This document shows positions 34,806-44,943 of a DNA stretch of 64,000 nt, one piece after another (position 1 is the stretch's first letter; each line of letters opens with the position of its first letter). Made by a program: the position numbers and the translations under genes. Under the pieces are notes generated by a model, which saw only the letters and a list, made by a program, of their open reading frames with translations, was not told where the DNA came from and made no database searches. The DNA is from Phlebiopsis flavidoalba (lineage: Eukaryota; Basidiomycota; Agaricomycetes; Polyporales; Phanerochaetaceae), in contig JAOCPU010000022.1 of the NCBI GenBank assembly GCA_035772785.1, forward strand, positions 434,001 through 498,000. Reading direction: 5' to 3'.

Positions 34806-37244
34806 TCAGGGTATAGGTGAGGAGAGCCTTGGGGGGGTGTCAGCAAACGCGCAAGGCGGCGTGGGGAAGAAGCCCACATACGTTAAGGACGTCCTGCTCA
34901 ACCGGCGATGGCGCTGAGTCGAGGGGTAAAGAACCCTCCAACCCAAGTCGTCCTGAATCACGCAGAGAGCGAATCGTTGACTCCTCGTCGTGTCGCGCCC
35001 TATAACGGAGAGCCTTGTTAATCCGTTGGAGGCGCTGTGACTGTTGTCCGTGCGTATTTCGATCGTCCCAAAACTTTCGGCACTGGCGGAGGTGGAGTTG
35101 TTCGGAGGGAGGGGGAAGAAAGGGATTGCCATAGTTGGAGTCGTACGGAAAAAGGAGCTCGAAAGCGGCCGGCGAGTAAGGGCGAAGGTTGTGTCGTTTT
35201 TGCTGCGAGAAAGTGCGGGAGACCGTGTTCGACAGCGCGTCGTCGTATTCGCGGTCCAAAAGGGCAAGGAAACTGTCCTGGATGGCGACCCATACTAAAA
35301 GGGGAAAGAGGGGGGGCGACCATGGAGGCGAGGTCGGCTGCCGGGACAAAAACCATGCTTAGCGTGCTGTCGAGCTGCCTGGCTGGGGGGTAGGGACATA
35401 AAGGGTGTGCTGATCCTGGCGAGCAGCGCGGGGAGCAGTTATTGGCGGGTACGTGTGCGGGTCGTGCGTCGATAAGTGAACTCCCATAACGGTCCGGATA
35501 GTGAGTATGGATAGGATCGGTCGGAAGAGTTTCGTTACAAGGACGGCCGAGGCGGCACACGAAAGGACTCATCGGCATCTCCAGCGGGAAGGGGGAGGGG
35601 AAATGCGAGCGGCTCGAGCGGGGCGAGGGGGCGGGGTGCAGGGGCATGGGGCGAAAGCACTCACCGGGCTTTCGGAAGGACGAGTGGGCTCGCCCCCCTA
35701 CCGAGTGGACCCCCCCCCCCCCCCCCGCGAGCGAGGAAGGGGGGCGGGTGCTGCGGCTCCACTGGCATGTCCAAGGCTCTTAAGGTCGAGAGGAAATGAG
35801 TACGGTTCCACGGACATCCAGCTAGCGGTGGTACATACCGAGCCGGGAGAGGCATCTCCGTCATTATCCTGTACACGAAAGGGCTCTGGAAGTGGTGCTG
35901 CCGGCAGCGAGTGGGTGGTGATGTCGTGAAGAAGGCGAGATATGTATGTACCTACCGGCTCATTCTGCGCTTGTACAGGAAAAGGCTGCGGCGGGCTGCG
36001 GGGCGGCGTCCGTGATAGACCATGGGTGGGCACGTCCTTCGGAGGGCGCGAGAGAGCTGTGGTAAGGTGGGGCAGCGGGAAACGCGTTGACTCACGCAGT
36101 CCCTCGAGGCTGGCGATCGTCTGTTACGTTACTGCAGCGGCCAATGGAGCGGGGGGGCTGAGTGCTCCGGACAAAACTTTCTCTGGCCTGGCGCAAGTAT
36201 TCTCCGGGGCTGGTCGTAGGCGCGACGTCGAGGAGCGTTTTGAAGGGCTTGGATGTGTCAAGGGCCCGAGGGGGCGATGGCGGAGGAGGGGATCCTGGGA
36301 CGTACGCCGGGCTGCCGGGATCCTCGTCCTCGGAGCTGGCACTGGCGGGCTCGAAGTTGGTGGATGTGACGGTAGGGGAGGTGCGCGTCTGGTCGTTGGT
36401 TAGAGCGGGAGTGTTTGGGTGCAGCGATTCTTCGACGAGGGGCCCGTCATCTTGTACGTCGTAGGGCTCCAATTCTGGCGACGCGCGAGAGGCCAGCGCA
36501 ATTGGGGTAGCGGTATCGTCGTTGACACTGGTTTGCTCGGCGGACTGTGCAAGACAGTTGAGGTGGCTAGTATGACAGACCGCATCATAAGTACGTACAT
36601 TCATGTCCTCCGTCATCGTACATGGGGCCAAGGTAGTCCTCGATAGCGTCGTCTTCCTCCGGCAAGGGCTGTTCCCGCCTTTGAAGGCATAGTTCTGCGG
36701 CGGCTTTGGCGTCGTCGTCCATTAAGTCGCGATCGTAGCCAAACGGCTTGTGGGGAATGAGCCGCCCCAGCGAGTCGTTCCCGACGTGAATGGCGTGAGG
36801 GGGAAACCGCCGTCATGGACTTCGAAGTTTGAAAGGGATATGATCCCCTTTCACTACGAGTTCCACGCACGGCACTTTCATCTTCAACATGAGGCTGCTG
36901 GTCATTGCGGGGGAGGAAGTAAAGATACACCGCACATCCTGGCGTAGGTAGCGATGTGCCAGGGCCCCACCCTGAAGTTGATGCACTCCATCGAATGGTA
37001 CGTGGGTGGCTTGGCCTTGCGGAAGGCACACCAGGATGTGGTCGGGGTCGTGAGTGTAGTATGCTTCTCCTTGTTCGACGCGTGGTGCGATTGTCTTGTC
37101 GTGCGCGCGGGGCTTCGTGATGAGGTGGAGCTTCTCGAGGTTAAATCCGGGCGGGAGAGTACCGTTGAGGGGCATCACCGGGAGTAACACATTGTAGGAG
37201 CTTGCAGGGTTTTCCCTGGCCAGAACGGGGGCGGACGCAGTCAT
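34806..37244 (-). CDS. Extra gene inside the LTR element, unrecognised (spliced, own TATA box)
   Basis: Not a retroelement domain I know. ATG at 37244 opens MTASAPVLARENPASSYNVL, then LPVMPLNGTLPPGFNLEKLH, PRVEQGEAYYTHDPDHILVC and MLKMKVPCVELVVKGDHIPF. An in-frame TGA follows near 36815, after which the same frame continues GNDSLGRLIPHKPFGYDRDL and QPLPEEDDAIEDYLGPMYDD. A GT-AG intron (GTACGTACTTATG...TTGCACAG, about 36600-36547) joins an acidic Pro-rich exon: SPELEPYDVQDDGPLVEES and SASSEDEDPGSPAYVPGSPP. Further pieces: EPVGTYISRLLHDITTHSLP (near 35940) and a helical part FLALLDREYDDALSNTVSR to ALRYRARHDEESTIRSL (35270-34970). Introns inside a retroelement, plus a promoter of its own, suggest a captured host gene. 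Function unknown. Confidence 0.5.
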
Positions 37245-37281
37245 GAGGGCGCGGCGACTCTTGCAACGCTGTTCTGGGAGG

Positions 37282-37290
37282 CCTTTTATA
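37282..37290 (-). promoter_or_regulatory. TATA box before the extra gene in the element
   Basis: TATAAAAGG on the minus strand, 38 bases before the ATG at 37244. Upstream lie three copies of a 12-base motif, ATCGCNCAGCCN (37311-37322, 37407-37418 with one mismatch, 37443-37454), which could be activator sites. Confidence 0.5.
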
Positions 37291-37668
37291 CCTTTTGGTT
37301 TTCGCAACAGGGGCTGCGCGATCGTCCGCGCAGCCGGAGGGCAGCGCGATAAAGGATACCTTGGTGGCACCTGGCGGGAGCGGGAAGGTCCAAGCTTCAA
37401 GCGCAGCGGCTGTGCTATCGCAAAGTGTGAGTCGTCGTGTAAGGGCTGGGCGATGAGTTTCTTTTGTGGCTCGGTTCCGGTGCGGGTCGCTGGCGTCCTC
37501 AGCAAAACGGGGATGGTCTGAAAAGCCGGGGGTACTTACGTGGGCACGCCGTCGTTGGTCTGACTGCTGCTTTCGTCCAAGCTTGCCGGAACCGCGAGCA
37601 GCGCATCTTTTTAGACGCGGTCCGGTAAGGAGGGCTGGGTGGCAGGCGTGCGCGGACTTCGCCAGGTG

Positions 37669-39576
37669 CTATCGCTGTGCAGCAGTATGTGGCGTCTTCG
37701 TTCTGTTCCTGGCCGATTTTTTCCCGAACAAGGTGCATTGACCCTGTCTGACACTGCGCGGTCGATCGGTTCGTCCGTGTGCGCGTCGCAGCAGGTTTAC
37801 CCACCGCTCCGTTTCCTCAGCTCGTCGTAGGGCCGCCATTCCTCGCTCGTATAGTGAGTAGGCGAGTTCTCGTTTAAGCTGCGCAACCTGACCTTTGCTC
37901 CATTGGCTGAATTCCCCTGCCTGTTCTTGTAAGGAGATAGCCCTATACTCGGCGAGGAGAGCTTGTTCCAAAAGCTGTTTTGTAGTAAGATCGCTGATGT
38001 TGGTACCTTGATCGTTCGTCCGGTCCGTAACGGCTTCCGCAATTTGATGGGGCGCTTGCTTCGGCGCCGCGTCTTCGGTCACGGTGCTCTCGTCCTTGGC
38101 CGATGCTTTCGTGTCTTAAATCGTTGAAGACGGCTATTCCAGCGAAGAATCGCTCAGATGAGTCCCGCAGGCTCGCTGGTCATTTCCCCGGGTTGTGTCC
38201 CCCTTCGTTGTGGAACGGCGGGGGTCTTGCGAGACCTCTGACGGAGCGTCCAGGAACGAGCGCCATGCTTGCAAGTAAACACCTCGTTCCTCTTCGGAGG
38301 TCAGAGTCGTGGTCCATTGTCTCCTGATTAGTGCGTCCATTTCTTTCTTGAGGTTGCGACACTTCTGAATGATTTGACATTCGTGGACTGATAACTGTAA
38401 ATTATCGGTAGCGACGCGTTCTAGGAGATTTCCGAAGTCATGAATGTTTCGGCGGTCCTTGCTTAGATCCCACATTTCTGGCGGTCTCGTGCTGGGGCCG
38501 TGAACTCCTCGAAGGTGGTCTATTTCTTGATCGAAACGGGAATTGGTTAAACGGAGGTCTCGCTCATGGTAAGATAGGATTCTTTCGAATTCGCTTCCGT
38601 AAGTGATCCACGGCGCGCTTTCCTTATATTTACCGTCTCGTTCCAGTACTTCGATTTCGAGTAAGTCCCTTTCCAGGCGCTCCTCCAGTTCTGGTTGCGC
38701 CCACCTTTTGCCGTCGTCTGACGTCTCGAATTTCGTGAGTAAGCGGGTCGTTGTTCCAACGGGCGCGAGAGTCAGGCGCGGGCTGATCCTCTGCTGCTGC
38801 GAACAGGCACATTCCAGAAAGCTGGTCCGCCAGATGATTTGCAAGCTGCCCGTCCACTTCATCTACAAAGGTTTTCCACGCCCGATCTCTGGCTTCTTCG
38901 GCTTCAGTATGGGTAAGGTGTCCAGCTTGCGCGTTCCTAAAAATGTCGTTTAGCGCGGCTTTTAACCTTTGCAACGCCGAGATCCTTTGTTCGTCCTTTG
39001 GGTCGAGATTGCGTCGGAGAGGAGTGGGAGTAGATCTAGTGCCTGCCCTTAGGAGCAGTAAGTTCTCTGCTGCCTGCTCATCTTCTGGAGTAAGCTCGGT
39101 TACCAGGTTAACGAACGCTTCCGGTTCCTCATCTTCCTGGGTATGGCCTCGGTAGTGCCTCTGCTGTAGGTCCAGTAGCTTTTCAGTGAAAGCGATGGCT
39201 TGCTCATGCTCCCTCGTTGCTTTGGCTACGTCCCGCAGGTATTGTCCGGCCAGAGTAAGGTCGGTAACTTGTCGTATCTTCCTCTCATGAGTGCCTGATT
39301 TAGCTCCTGCAGCTGTCGATTCCTTCTGTCATCGATGGCTATGCGTGCCAGACGTGCGCCTTGCTCGAAGTCAGTCTTCTTCAATCGGGCGGGCTTAGCT
39401 TCGTCGGCGCATGGTTCGTCTTCTTCCTCGCTTTCGTCGGGCCAACTGACTCCATTTCCATTGAGGCTGGGTCTGACCCGCTTTCCGAGGGTCCACTGTG
39501 AATGCTCCAGTCCCGCTCGGCTAGCCCTAGGTATGCTTCCAGTGCTTGGGGGTTTTTCCATGAACTCGCTGAGCAC
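37669..39576 (-). CDS. Long helical tail downstream of the protease (retroelement Gag-Pro C-terminal region)
   Basis: Continues the protease reading after a shift: VSWPDESEEEDEPCADEAKP, LKKTDFEQGARLARIAIDDR, LNQALMRGRYDKLP (39576-39226), then LTPEDEQAAENLLLL, LKAALNDIFRNAQAGHLTHT and EEARDRAWKTFVDEVDGQLA (38974-38800). These are followed by RWAQPELEERLERDLLEIEV, FERILSYHERDLRLTNSRFD and ECQIIQKCRNLKKEMDALIR (38862-38300), and finally AQLKRELAYSLYERGMAALR (to about 37830). Charged, Cys-poor and strongly helical, so coiled coils are likely. No enzyme motif. Probably a structural extension of the polyprotein; I know no close family. Confidence 0.55.
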
Positions 39577-40196
39577 CTTTGTAGCATCTTCACGATTTTC
39601 CGGGGTGGGTCTCGTTCTATTTCATGCGCTTCTGGGTCTGAGGCTCGTAGTACATCGCAGCAGCCCGTTGCGACTGCGCAATATATTCTGATATCTCGGG
39701 GTCGAAGTCGGGGTCCCGGCGTGACAAGCATTTCAAAGCGCACGTTGAGGGACTTGTCTTTGAAGAGCAGGTACGTTCCGTCTATTCTCTCGTCAATAGA
39801 CACAAAGTTTCCTCTTTGCCAAGGGCGTCCTAGGAGCAGGTCAAACGGCGCATTTGGTCCTACATACACGTTGGCCGTGGTGATAACGCTTCCGCATGCC
39901 AGAGGTATGGACGGGATAAATCCCTGGAGAACTCCCTCGCCTCCGTTAGCGTCATTCATTACCACTTTCCTAGTGATGTCCATAGGCCGGGTCAACGCAT
40001 GCTGCCATATTCTCTTGTGCGCAATGTTTAGTTGCGATCCGGTGTCGACTATGGCTGTGATGGGAACCCCGTCGCACTCCATTTTGAGTTTTATGAGCTG
40101 ACCACAGGGGCGTTCTAGGTGCAAATGTGGCGGCTGCGACCAGCGGGTGTCCGAGGTGCTCTCCTTCGCGCGTAAAATGCACGTTTGCCGTGGCAT
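39381..40196 (-). CDS. Retroelement aspartic protease (retropepsin-like)
   Basis: Open frame of 271 codons. PITAIVDTGSQLNIAHKRIW has the active-site Asp-Thr-Gly, followed by the flap region and APFDLLLGRPWQRGNFVSID, the second conserved block (LLLGRPW) of Ty3-type proteases. It cleaves the Gag-Pol precursor and acts as a homodimer (family knowledge). It overlaps the end of the gag frame (40115) by about 80 bases in another frame, as expected for a shifted Gag-Pro or for an indel. The C-terminal end changes frame near 39430 into the helical tail. Confidence 0.8.
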   Translation of the reverse strand: MPRQTCILRAKESTSDTRWSQPPHLHLERPCGQLIKLKMECDGVPITAIVDTGSQLNIAHKRIWQHALTRPMDITRKVVMNDANGGEGVLQGFIPSIPLACGSVITTANVYVGPNAPFDLLLGRPWQRGNFVSIDERIDGTYLLFKDKSLNVRFEMLVTPGPRLRPRDIRIYCAVATGCCDVLRASDPEAHEIERDPPRKIVKMLQRCSASSWKNPQALEAYLGLAERDWSIHSGPSESGSDPASMEMESVGPTKARKKTNHAPTKLSPPD

Positions 40197-42142
40197 TCGC
40201 AGCCTCTGGAGCCCGGGCTTTGGGTTTTATGACCTCCTGGACCTGGTAAGCCATTTCTTTCGATACGGCCAGGAGTTCCCCGACTGCCATGGTAATCGGA
40301 GTGTTTAAGACTTTGTCCAACATAACCTTTGGGTTTACGTGCGCCTGGAGTTCCGATCGTCGTACCTGCCCGATCGGTGACGGCCTCCTCGTTATTCTTT
40401 CGGCTGCCCGCCGCGTTCGTCGTGTGGGCGGGTTGCTCCCTCTCGCCCTTCTTAGGGGGTTTCTCCTGGCTTCGGTCCTCCATGATCACGTCGTCGTCCT
40501 CTAGGCTAAGCCGTCCATATACAGGTATCGTTACCGGTGTTTGGTCCGCGGGTTTCCTGGCTGGGGTTTCATCATTGTCCGGCTCTCTTTTCCTCGCCTC
40601 CCAACTCCTTTTCGCGGGTCCCATTCCGTCTCCCGGTTTTTCTTTCCGGGTCATGGTGGAAGACCTGGTCGATCGTTGGGCGGTTAAGATTTTAGCGTCC
40701 TCAGAGTCACTGAAGACTTCCTCGATTCTAGCCATGCAGCTTTCGTGCCCGGTTATGTTCAGGTGAACCAGTCCGCGTTCCTGTTCGCACTCACTATCTT
40801 CTTGCTGCAGGGAAATGAAGTTACTTTGGGGTTTCCCTTGCCGCTGCGCCGCCTGGACCAAGGTTTCGTTTGGGAGTCGCCGTATTATAGTTCCGTCAGC
40901 ATTCACGAACCTTCCGGTTTCGTCTTTCCGTACTATTCCTTGCCCGACCAGGGCCTGCATATGTGGGCACATAAATTGGGTGTGTCCTCCTTCTCCCGCA
41001 CGCGTAGCATTGACGGTTGTCTCGTACAGGCAGGGGGCCTCCTAGGTGGGGTGGCCCTTGTCTTTCGAAGCCGTTTTGAGCGGATGCCACCGTCGTACGT
41101 CGAGGTCGTAACACCAGTCGTTCGAGCTGAGGGTACCGGCTAAGGGCTTGGTAATACAGGGTGGAATAGGCAGGATCATCTAATTGCAGCCTGCTCATTT
41201 GGCTTACCAAATCCTCCATTCCCCTCTCTCCCAGTGTGGTATTGTCAGGTTTGTTTTTCTTATCCTTCGCTCCCTTCTTCACCTTGCGATCGTCCCCGTC
41301 CCTTTCGGAGTCGTCGGATGACTCGTCGGGTACTTGAGAGGATTTCTCGAAAGGAAACCTGCTTCTTCCCCTTTCGCGCTTTCGGCTTCTGTTTCCTTTC
41401 CTTGGTAGTTTTTGGGTCTCCGTTTAGTATCTTCTTCGTCGCTGTCGGTCAGGTCTTCGTCGTCGGTGCTGAATTTCGGAGGTACTTTCGTCAGATGTAT
41501 CCTCGGAGTCGGACGGCAGTCGATCGTTGTCAAACCGGTCGCAGCTTCAACAGAGATTCTGCGGCTTTGTTGATTTCTGGTGCATCAAAAGGCTCGGATA
41601 GATCGTGATCGGGGTCCTGGCTCATTAGTCGTCCTTCCAGTCGAACCCTGAACGAGCGCGGAATTCCTTTCCAGTAATAGAGATTGAACTCATGGCTGGT
41701 GAGCTTTCCTTCGGTCTTTAGCCATCCTCCGATTCGTATGAACCCTCGACTGTAGCGCACCCACGCAGCCATGTTAGGGCTGGTGTTATTTCGCGTATGG
41801 AGTATGTAGCGTTCCAGGTCTCGTACCTTGTATCGCTTGCTGTCTCGATCGGCCTCATAGTACTTTCGAATGTCGGTTTTAAAGGTCGGCCAGTTTCGAT
41901 CGGCATAGCTTTCGAGTCCTTCCATGAATTCTCTCACTTTTCGGGAACAGTATTGTGTGAGATTCTCTATTTTCTCGGCGTCCCAATAGTACAAATTGTA
42001 CTTTCGGCAAAGCCGTTCGTAGTATTTCAGAAAGTCATCTACCTCTGAAAAATGGCCTTTTATAAAAACTTTTTTTCGGGGGCTGCCCTTAGTTCCTGGG
42101 AGTGGTAAGGTCCACAGCTGATAGAACGACCGCTTGTGTCAT
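40115..42142 (-). CDS. Gag polyprotein with zinc knuckle (frameshifted)
   Basis: Forms the particle and binds element RNA. ATG at 42142 (MTQAVVLSAVDL); in the following frames FSEVDDFLKYYERL, then the main capsid-like frame 41994-41530: IENLTQYCSRKVREFMEGLE, YADRNWPTFKTDIRKYYEAD and LYYWKGIPRSFRVRLEGRL, typical of Ty3 Gag from basidiomycetes. The zinc knuckle near 41000-40960 reads CYACG...H...C across one extra A (Cys-x2-Cys-x4-His-x4-Cys). After it a long charged linker (40972-40115) with NADGTIIRRLPNETLVQAAQ and SLEDDDVIMEDRSQEKPP leads into the protease. Confidence 0.75.
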
Positions 42143-42261
42143 TCTGGTGGCTCGCTGCGTGTTTGTGGAAGTGATGGAGTCGGGTTGGGGTGTCAGGATT
42201 TTCGCGGGGCTTAGACCTCACTAGTGCTCATTCAAATACGTTCGTCTATGGATCACCGCCC

Positions 42262-42277
42262 TCGCGGTGGGCTCCAC
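42262..42277 (-). other. Primer binding site (PBS) of the retrotransposon
   Basis: On the minus strand the 5' LTR (ending at 42281) is followed after 4 bases by TGGAGCCCACCGCGAG, which would pair with a tRNA 3' end of the form CGGTGGGCTCCA. Starting with TGG close to the LTR is the expected pattern. The tRNA is not identified. Confidence 0.6.
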
Positions 42278-42280
42278 TGA

Positions 42281-43067
42281 TGTCCTCAGTATCAGAAAGA
42301 GAGTCGCTAGATTAAAGAGATGGGTAGGTGGCACCCTAGTCCTCGCGTCGAGCGTGACTAAAGATGAGTATCGGAACTCTCGGGTTCTGCCGAGGGCGGT
42401 CGGGGGGTTCGATGGGATCGGACGTTCCCCGGTTGTTTCGGTCAGGGGAGGTGAGAGTCGACGAGGTTGTTGAAAGGGAGCGGGGTGGTGAGGTTAGGAA
42501 ACGGGGTTCGGAAGAGGGGAAGGGGAGTGTGTTGCGTTGTGAGTTTTTTTAAAGGTTTAGAGTGCCTCCTCTGGGAACGGTGACGCGATTGGTGGGTTTC
42601 TTCCACTAACGTTTCACGAGTCTGGCGAGACGGAAAACTGGGAATAAATTCGAAGGTCGTATATACCTGTACGCTGACGACGTGCTATCGAGTACTTGTC
42701 TGTGTCTGTCTACTCTATCCTACTGTTTTTCGTGGTCTTTTTTATACGGTTTTCTCGGGTCTGCTGAGCCAGCCAATCACGAGCCTCCTTTCCTGAGTCT
42801 GCGGTTGACAACCTCTTAGCTAAGTATTTCCTGCGCATTTCTCATCTCTTCCCTGCGCAATTGTGTAAGCGTTTATTGTTCTCCCTGGTTTGGGTTTCGT
42901 AAGCTTGTCGCGTGACGTCGGCATTTCCGTGTTTGCTGCGCGCGAGGCTGACTTTTCCCAGGGGCGCGTTTCGAGCGCTAATGACCCTTTTCTTCGCTTA
43001 CCCTCCTCTCTCTCTTGGGTGGACCTTTGATCTTTTTCCCTTTCTCGCGCTATTATCTCGCACGACA
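42281..43067 (-). repeat. LTR, right copy (5' LTR of the element)
   Basis: 787 bases matching the left LTR with scattered small indels and few substitutions. It would hold the promoter; see the TATA box at 42738-42746. Confidence 0.9.
42738..42746 (-). promoter_or_regulatory. TATA box in the 5' LTR
   Basis: TATAAAAAA on the minus strand within the right LTR, present at the equivalent place of the left LTR (30166-30173). Probable core promoter for the genomic RNA. Confidence 0.5.
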
Positions 43068-44001
43068 ACAACATGATTGCTCATTACAAAGACCCGCTGG
43101 ACACACAGGCGCCCCAAGCCGTGGTGGGGCACATTGTTGTAATAGAAGAGAGCCAGAGAAAGCGAAGGGTGATGAGGAGTAAGTGGTGTAAGATGGGAGA
43201 ACATGGGATGTGCAAGGAGAGAAAATGCAGAGGCATCCGTAGAGACTCTCATCGTCTGCCGCCGAACACAAAAGTGTAATCCCGGGCCGGCAGTAGATCA
43301 ACTGTCCGATGGCACGATGCAAGGCGGCTGGGCTGGGGTCCATGGTTCGCGGAGGTGCTATCGGAGACGTGTCTTCGATGGCTGATGTGGAGAGAATGTC
43401 CGGTTCGGAGGGCCACAGATGGGGATTATTTCCCTATGTCGGTGCATTGACACGACGCCGTATAGCGCGACTCCTAGCTACTTCGCCCCGCCCCCCTCGG
43501 TGGGAATGAATGTCGTGTTCAATCGAGCGTCCCTACATCTTGTCTTCTGAACGTAGGCAGATCATCATTGTCTGCTTGATTTTCATATCGTACCCATTGA
43601 TGACAGGGCACGCTGCCGCAGAACAACGAGCGCAGCCAGGGTCCCCTAAATTCTAACCCGGAGCCGCCGAGTCCAGTTTGAACCGCCGAGACTAGTCTTC
43701 CCTCAGGCCTCAGGCCTCAGCCCTGGCAAAATACGAGCATCCTCCAATATAATGTTCCCTTGATGCCCGAACTCTCGTCATTTTGCCACCACTGTGGGGA
43801 TTTTCTCGCGAGGGATGTACACCGGCCGCAGTGGGTCACAAACGCATGGATTTCGCCACAGAGCCCTCTTTGTTGTATCTTCGGACTCTGAAACCTGAAC
43901 TGTATTCCCCATCGCGCCAAAACCATCAGCGAGTCCTGACATAGAACCGAGTCTAGGTCGTTATGAATAAAAGGGTTCACCTATAAACTTCAATCCACGG
44001 T
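43068..44001. other. Flank of the retrotransposon, no gene recognised
   Basis: A minus frame (43343-43053) runs across the LTR border and is therefore not a normal gene. Another minus frame (43980-43717) contains CGEIHAFVTHCGRCTSLAR, a Cys/His-rich pattern I cannot assign. A CCTCAGG triplet repeat sits near 43700. Confidence 0.3.
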
Positions 44002-44563
44002 TAGTGTTGCCGCAGAGTCGGGCGCGCCCAGAGTGGGTTCGTACCCACTCTGGCGGCATCGCCGGCATCTTCACCTGGGCTCGCCCGGGTGGCACGTGAC
44101 CCCGCCCGGGTTCGCCTGGGTTGCCCCAGTGGGAACGCGGTTGTGCGCACCACAACGCAATGATTGCTCGCTCTCATTCGCTGGGTCGACGCATCGTTGG
44201 TGTTGCGTGGATGATGTAAGCAACGCTCCAAGCCTGCTCCAAGCACAACAAACCGCTCACACCGGCGCTCAATTGAAGTGAGTACACATCTACGAACTTA
44301 AGCATCGCATATAGGCTTGCGCACGGTTTTGAGCACAGAAGATGATGCTTTGGTATGTTGAAAACCACAGTGGTCAATTTTTTTTGCTTATTGGTTGGGA
44401 CATTGATGTATAAACTCTTTCTACCCAATTTTTGGGCGTCTCACCTGGGTTCACCTGGGCTCGCCCGGGGTGGATCACGTGCTCACCTGGGTGGCCCCAG
44501 GCGAGGATGCCGACGATTGCCGATCCGCCCGGGCGAGCCCACGCCCACTCTGCGGCAACACTA
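44002..44563. mobile_element. hAT-type MITE, 562 bp, with 8-bp target site duplication
   Basis: Perfect terminal inverted ends TAGTGTTGCCGCAGAGT and ACTCTGCGGCAACACTA, flanked on both sides by TCCACGGT (43994-44001 and 44564-44571). The ends begin TAGTG, fitting the hAT consensus YARNG, and 8-bp target duplications are the hAT hallmark. The inverted similarity continues inward for about 130 bases through repeated CACCTGGG/CCCGGGCGAG blocks. No transposase frame, so it is non-autonomous. Confidence 0.88.
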
Positions 44564-44571
44564 TCCACGGT

Positions 44572-44943
44572 AGACTCAAAAACTCGTGACCCGCAAAGTC
44601 GCGGACACGCGGCGGCGGGCGCTCCGCCGCAGGTGCCGTGCACACGATTTATTCCCTTTCCTTGGTCTACCGTAATAATGATCCTTCCATTCCTGTCGAA
44701 AAATGGGTGGCCCCCACCAGCGACGCGTCCCGGGGTACAACCTGGTACAACGTCACCGGCACGCGTCAGCAATTGGGTCGATAGCACGTCTCAGGTGTGA
44801 AGGTTCGCGGGCAGTGGTCCATTTGTCATCGATTCATCGTTGATCATTCAGCAAATTGGCACCGCGACAATGATGGAATGGTCACGATCATTAGCATAAC
44901 ATCTTTCAAAATAACAAAAGCCGGCGCCGCATGGGTGAGGCAA
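44572..44943. other. Short intergenic stretch
   Basis: Between the MITE and the 3' end of the secreted protein gene. Contains a GC-rich CGGCGGCGGGCG part and nothing coding that I can support. Confidence 0.35.

Larger units (their letters stand above)
29713..43067 (-). mobile_element. Ty3/gypsy LTR retrotransposon, 13.4 kb, coding on the minus strand
   Basis: Two long terminal repeats (29713-30491 and 42281-43067) bound a minus-strand interior in the order Gag, protease, extra coding region, RT, RNase H, integrase, which is Ty3/gypsy order. The LTRs begin TGT and end ACA, with the inverted hexamer TGTCGT/ACGACA in the left copy. The primer site lies inside the right LTR. Most LTR differences are small indels, so the insertion is probably recent or the differences partly technical. 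No clean 5-bp target duplication is visible (CACAC left, ACAAC right). The length is well above the 5-8 kb usual for fungal Ty3 elements because of the long gag-pro tail and extra region at 39.2-34.5 kb. Confidence 0.88.

Noticed and set aside
34806..36631. Several overlapping Pro/Arg-rich frames on both strands within the retroelement
   Set aside because: Only the minus-strand set linked by a GT-AG intron and helical exon reads as protein; the plus-strand frames are complements of it.
29706..43073. A 5-bp target site duplication for the LTR element
   Set aside because: Flanks read CACAC and ACAAC, which do not match without assuming an indel, so I do not claim one.
43053..43343. Minus ORF across the right LTR border
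   Set aside because: Its end lies inside the LTR, so it is at most a chimeric frame created by the insertion.
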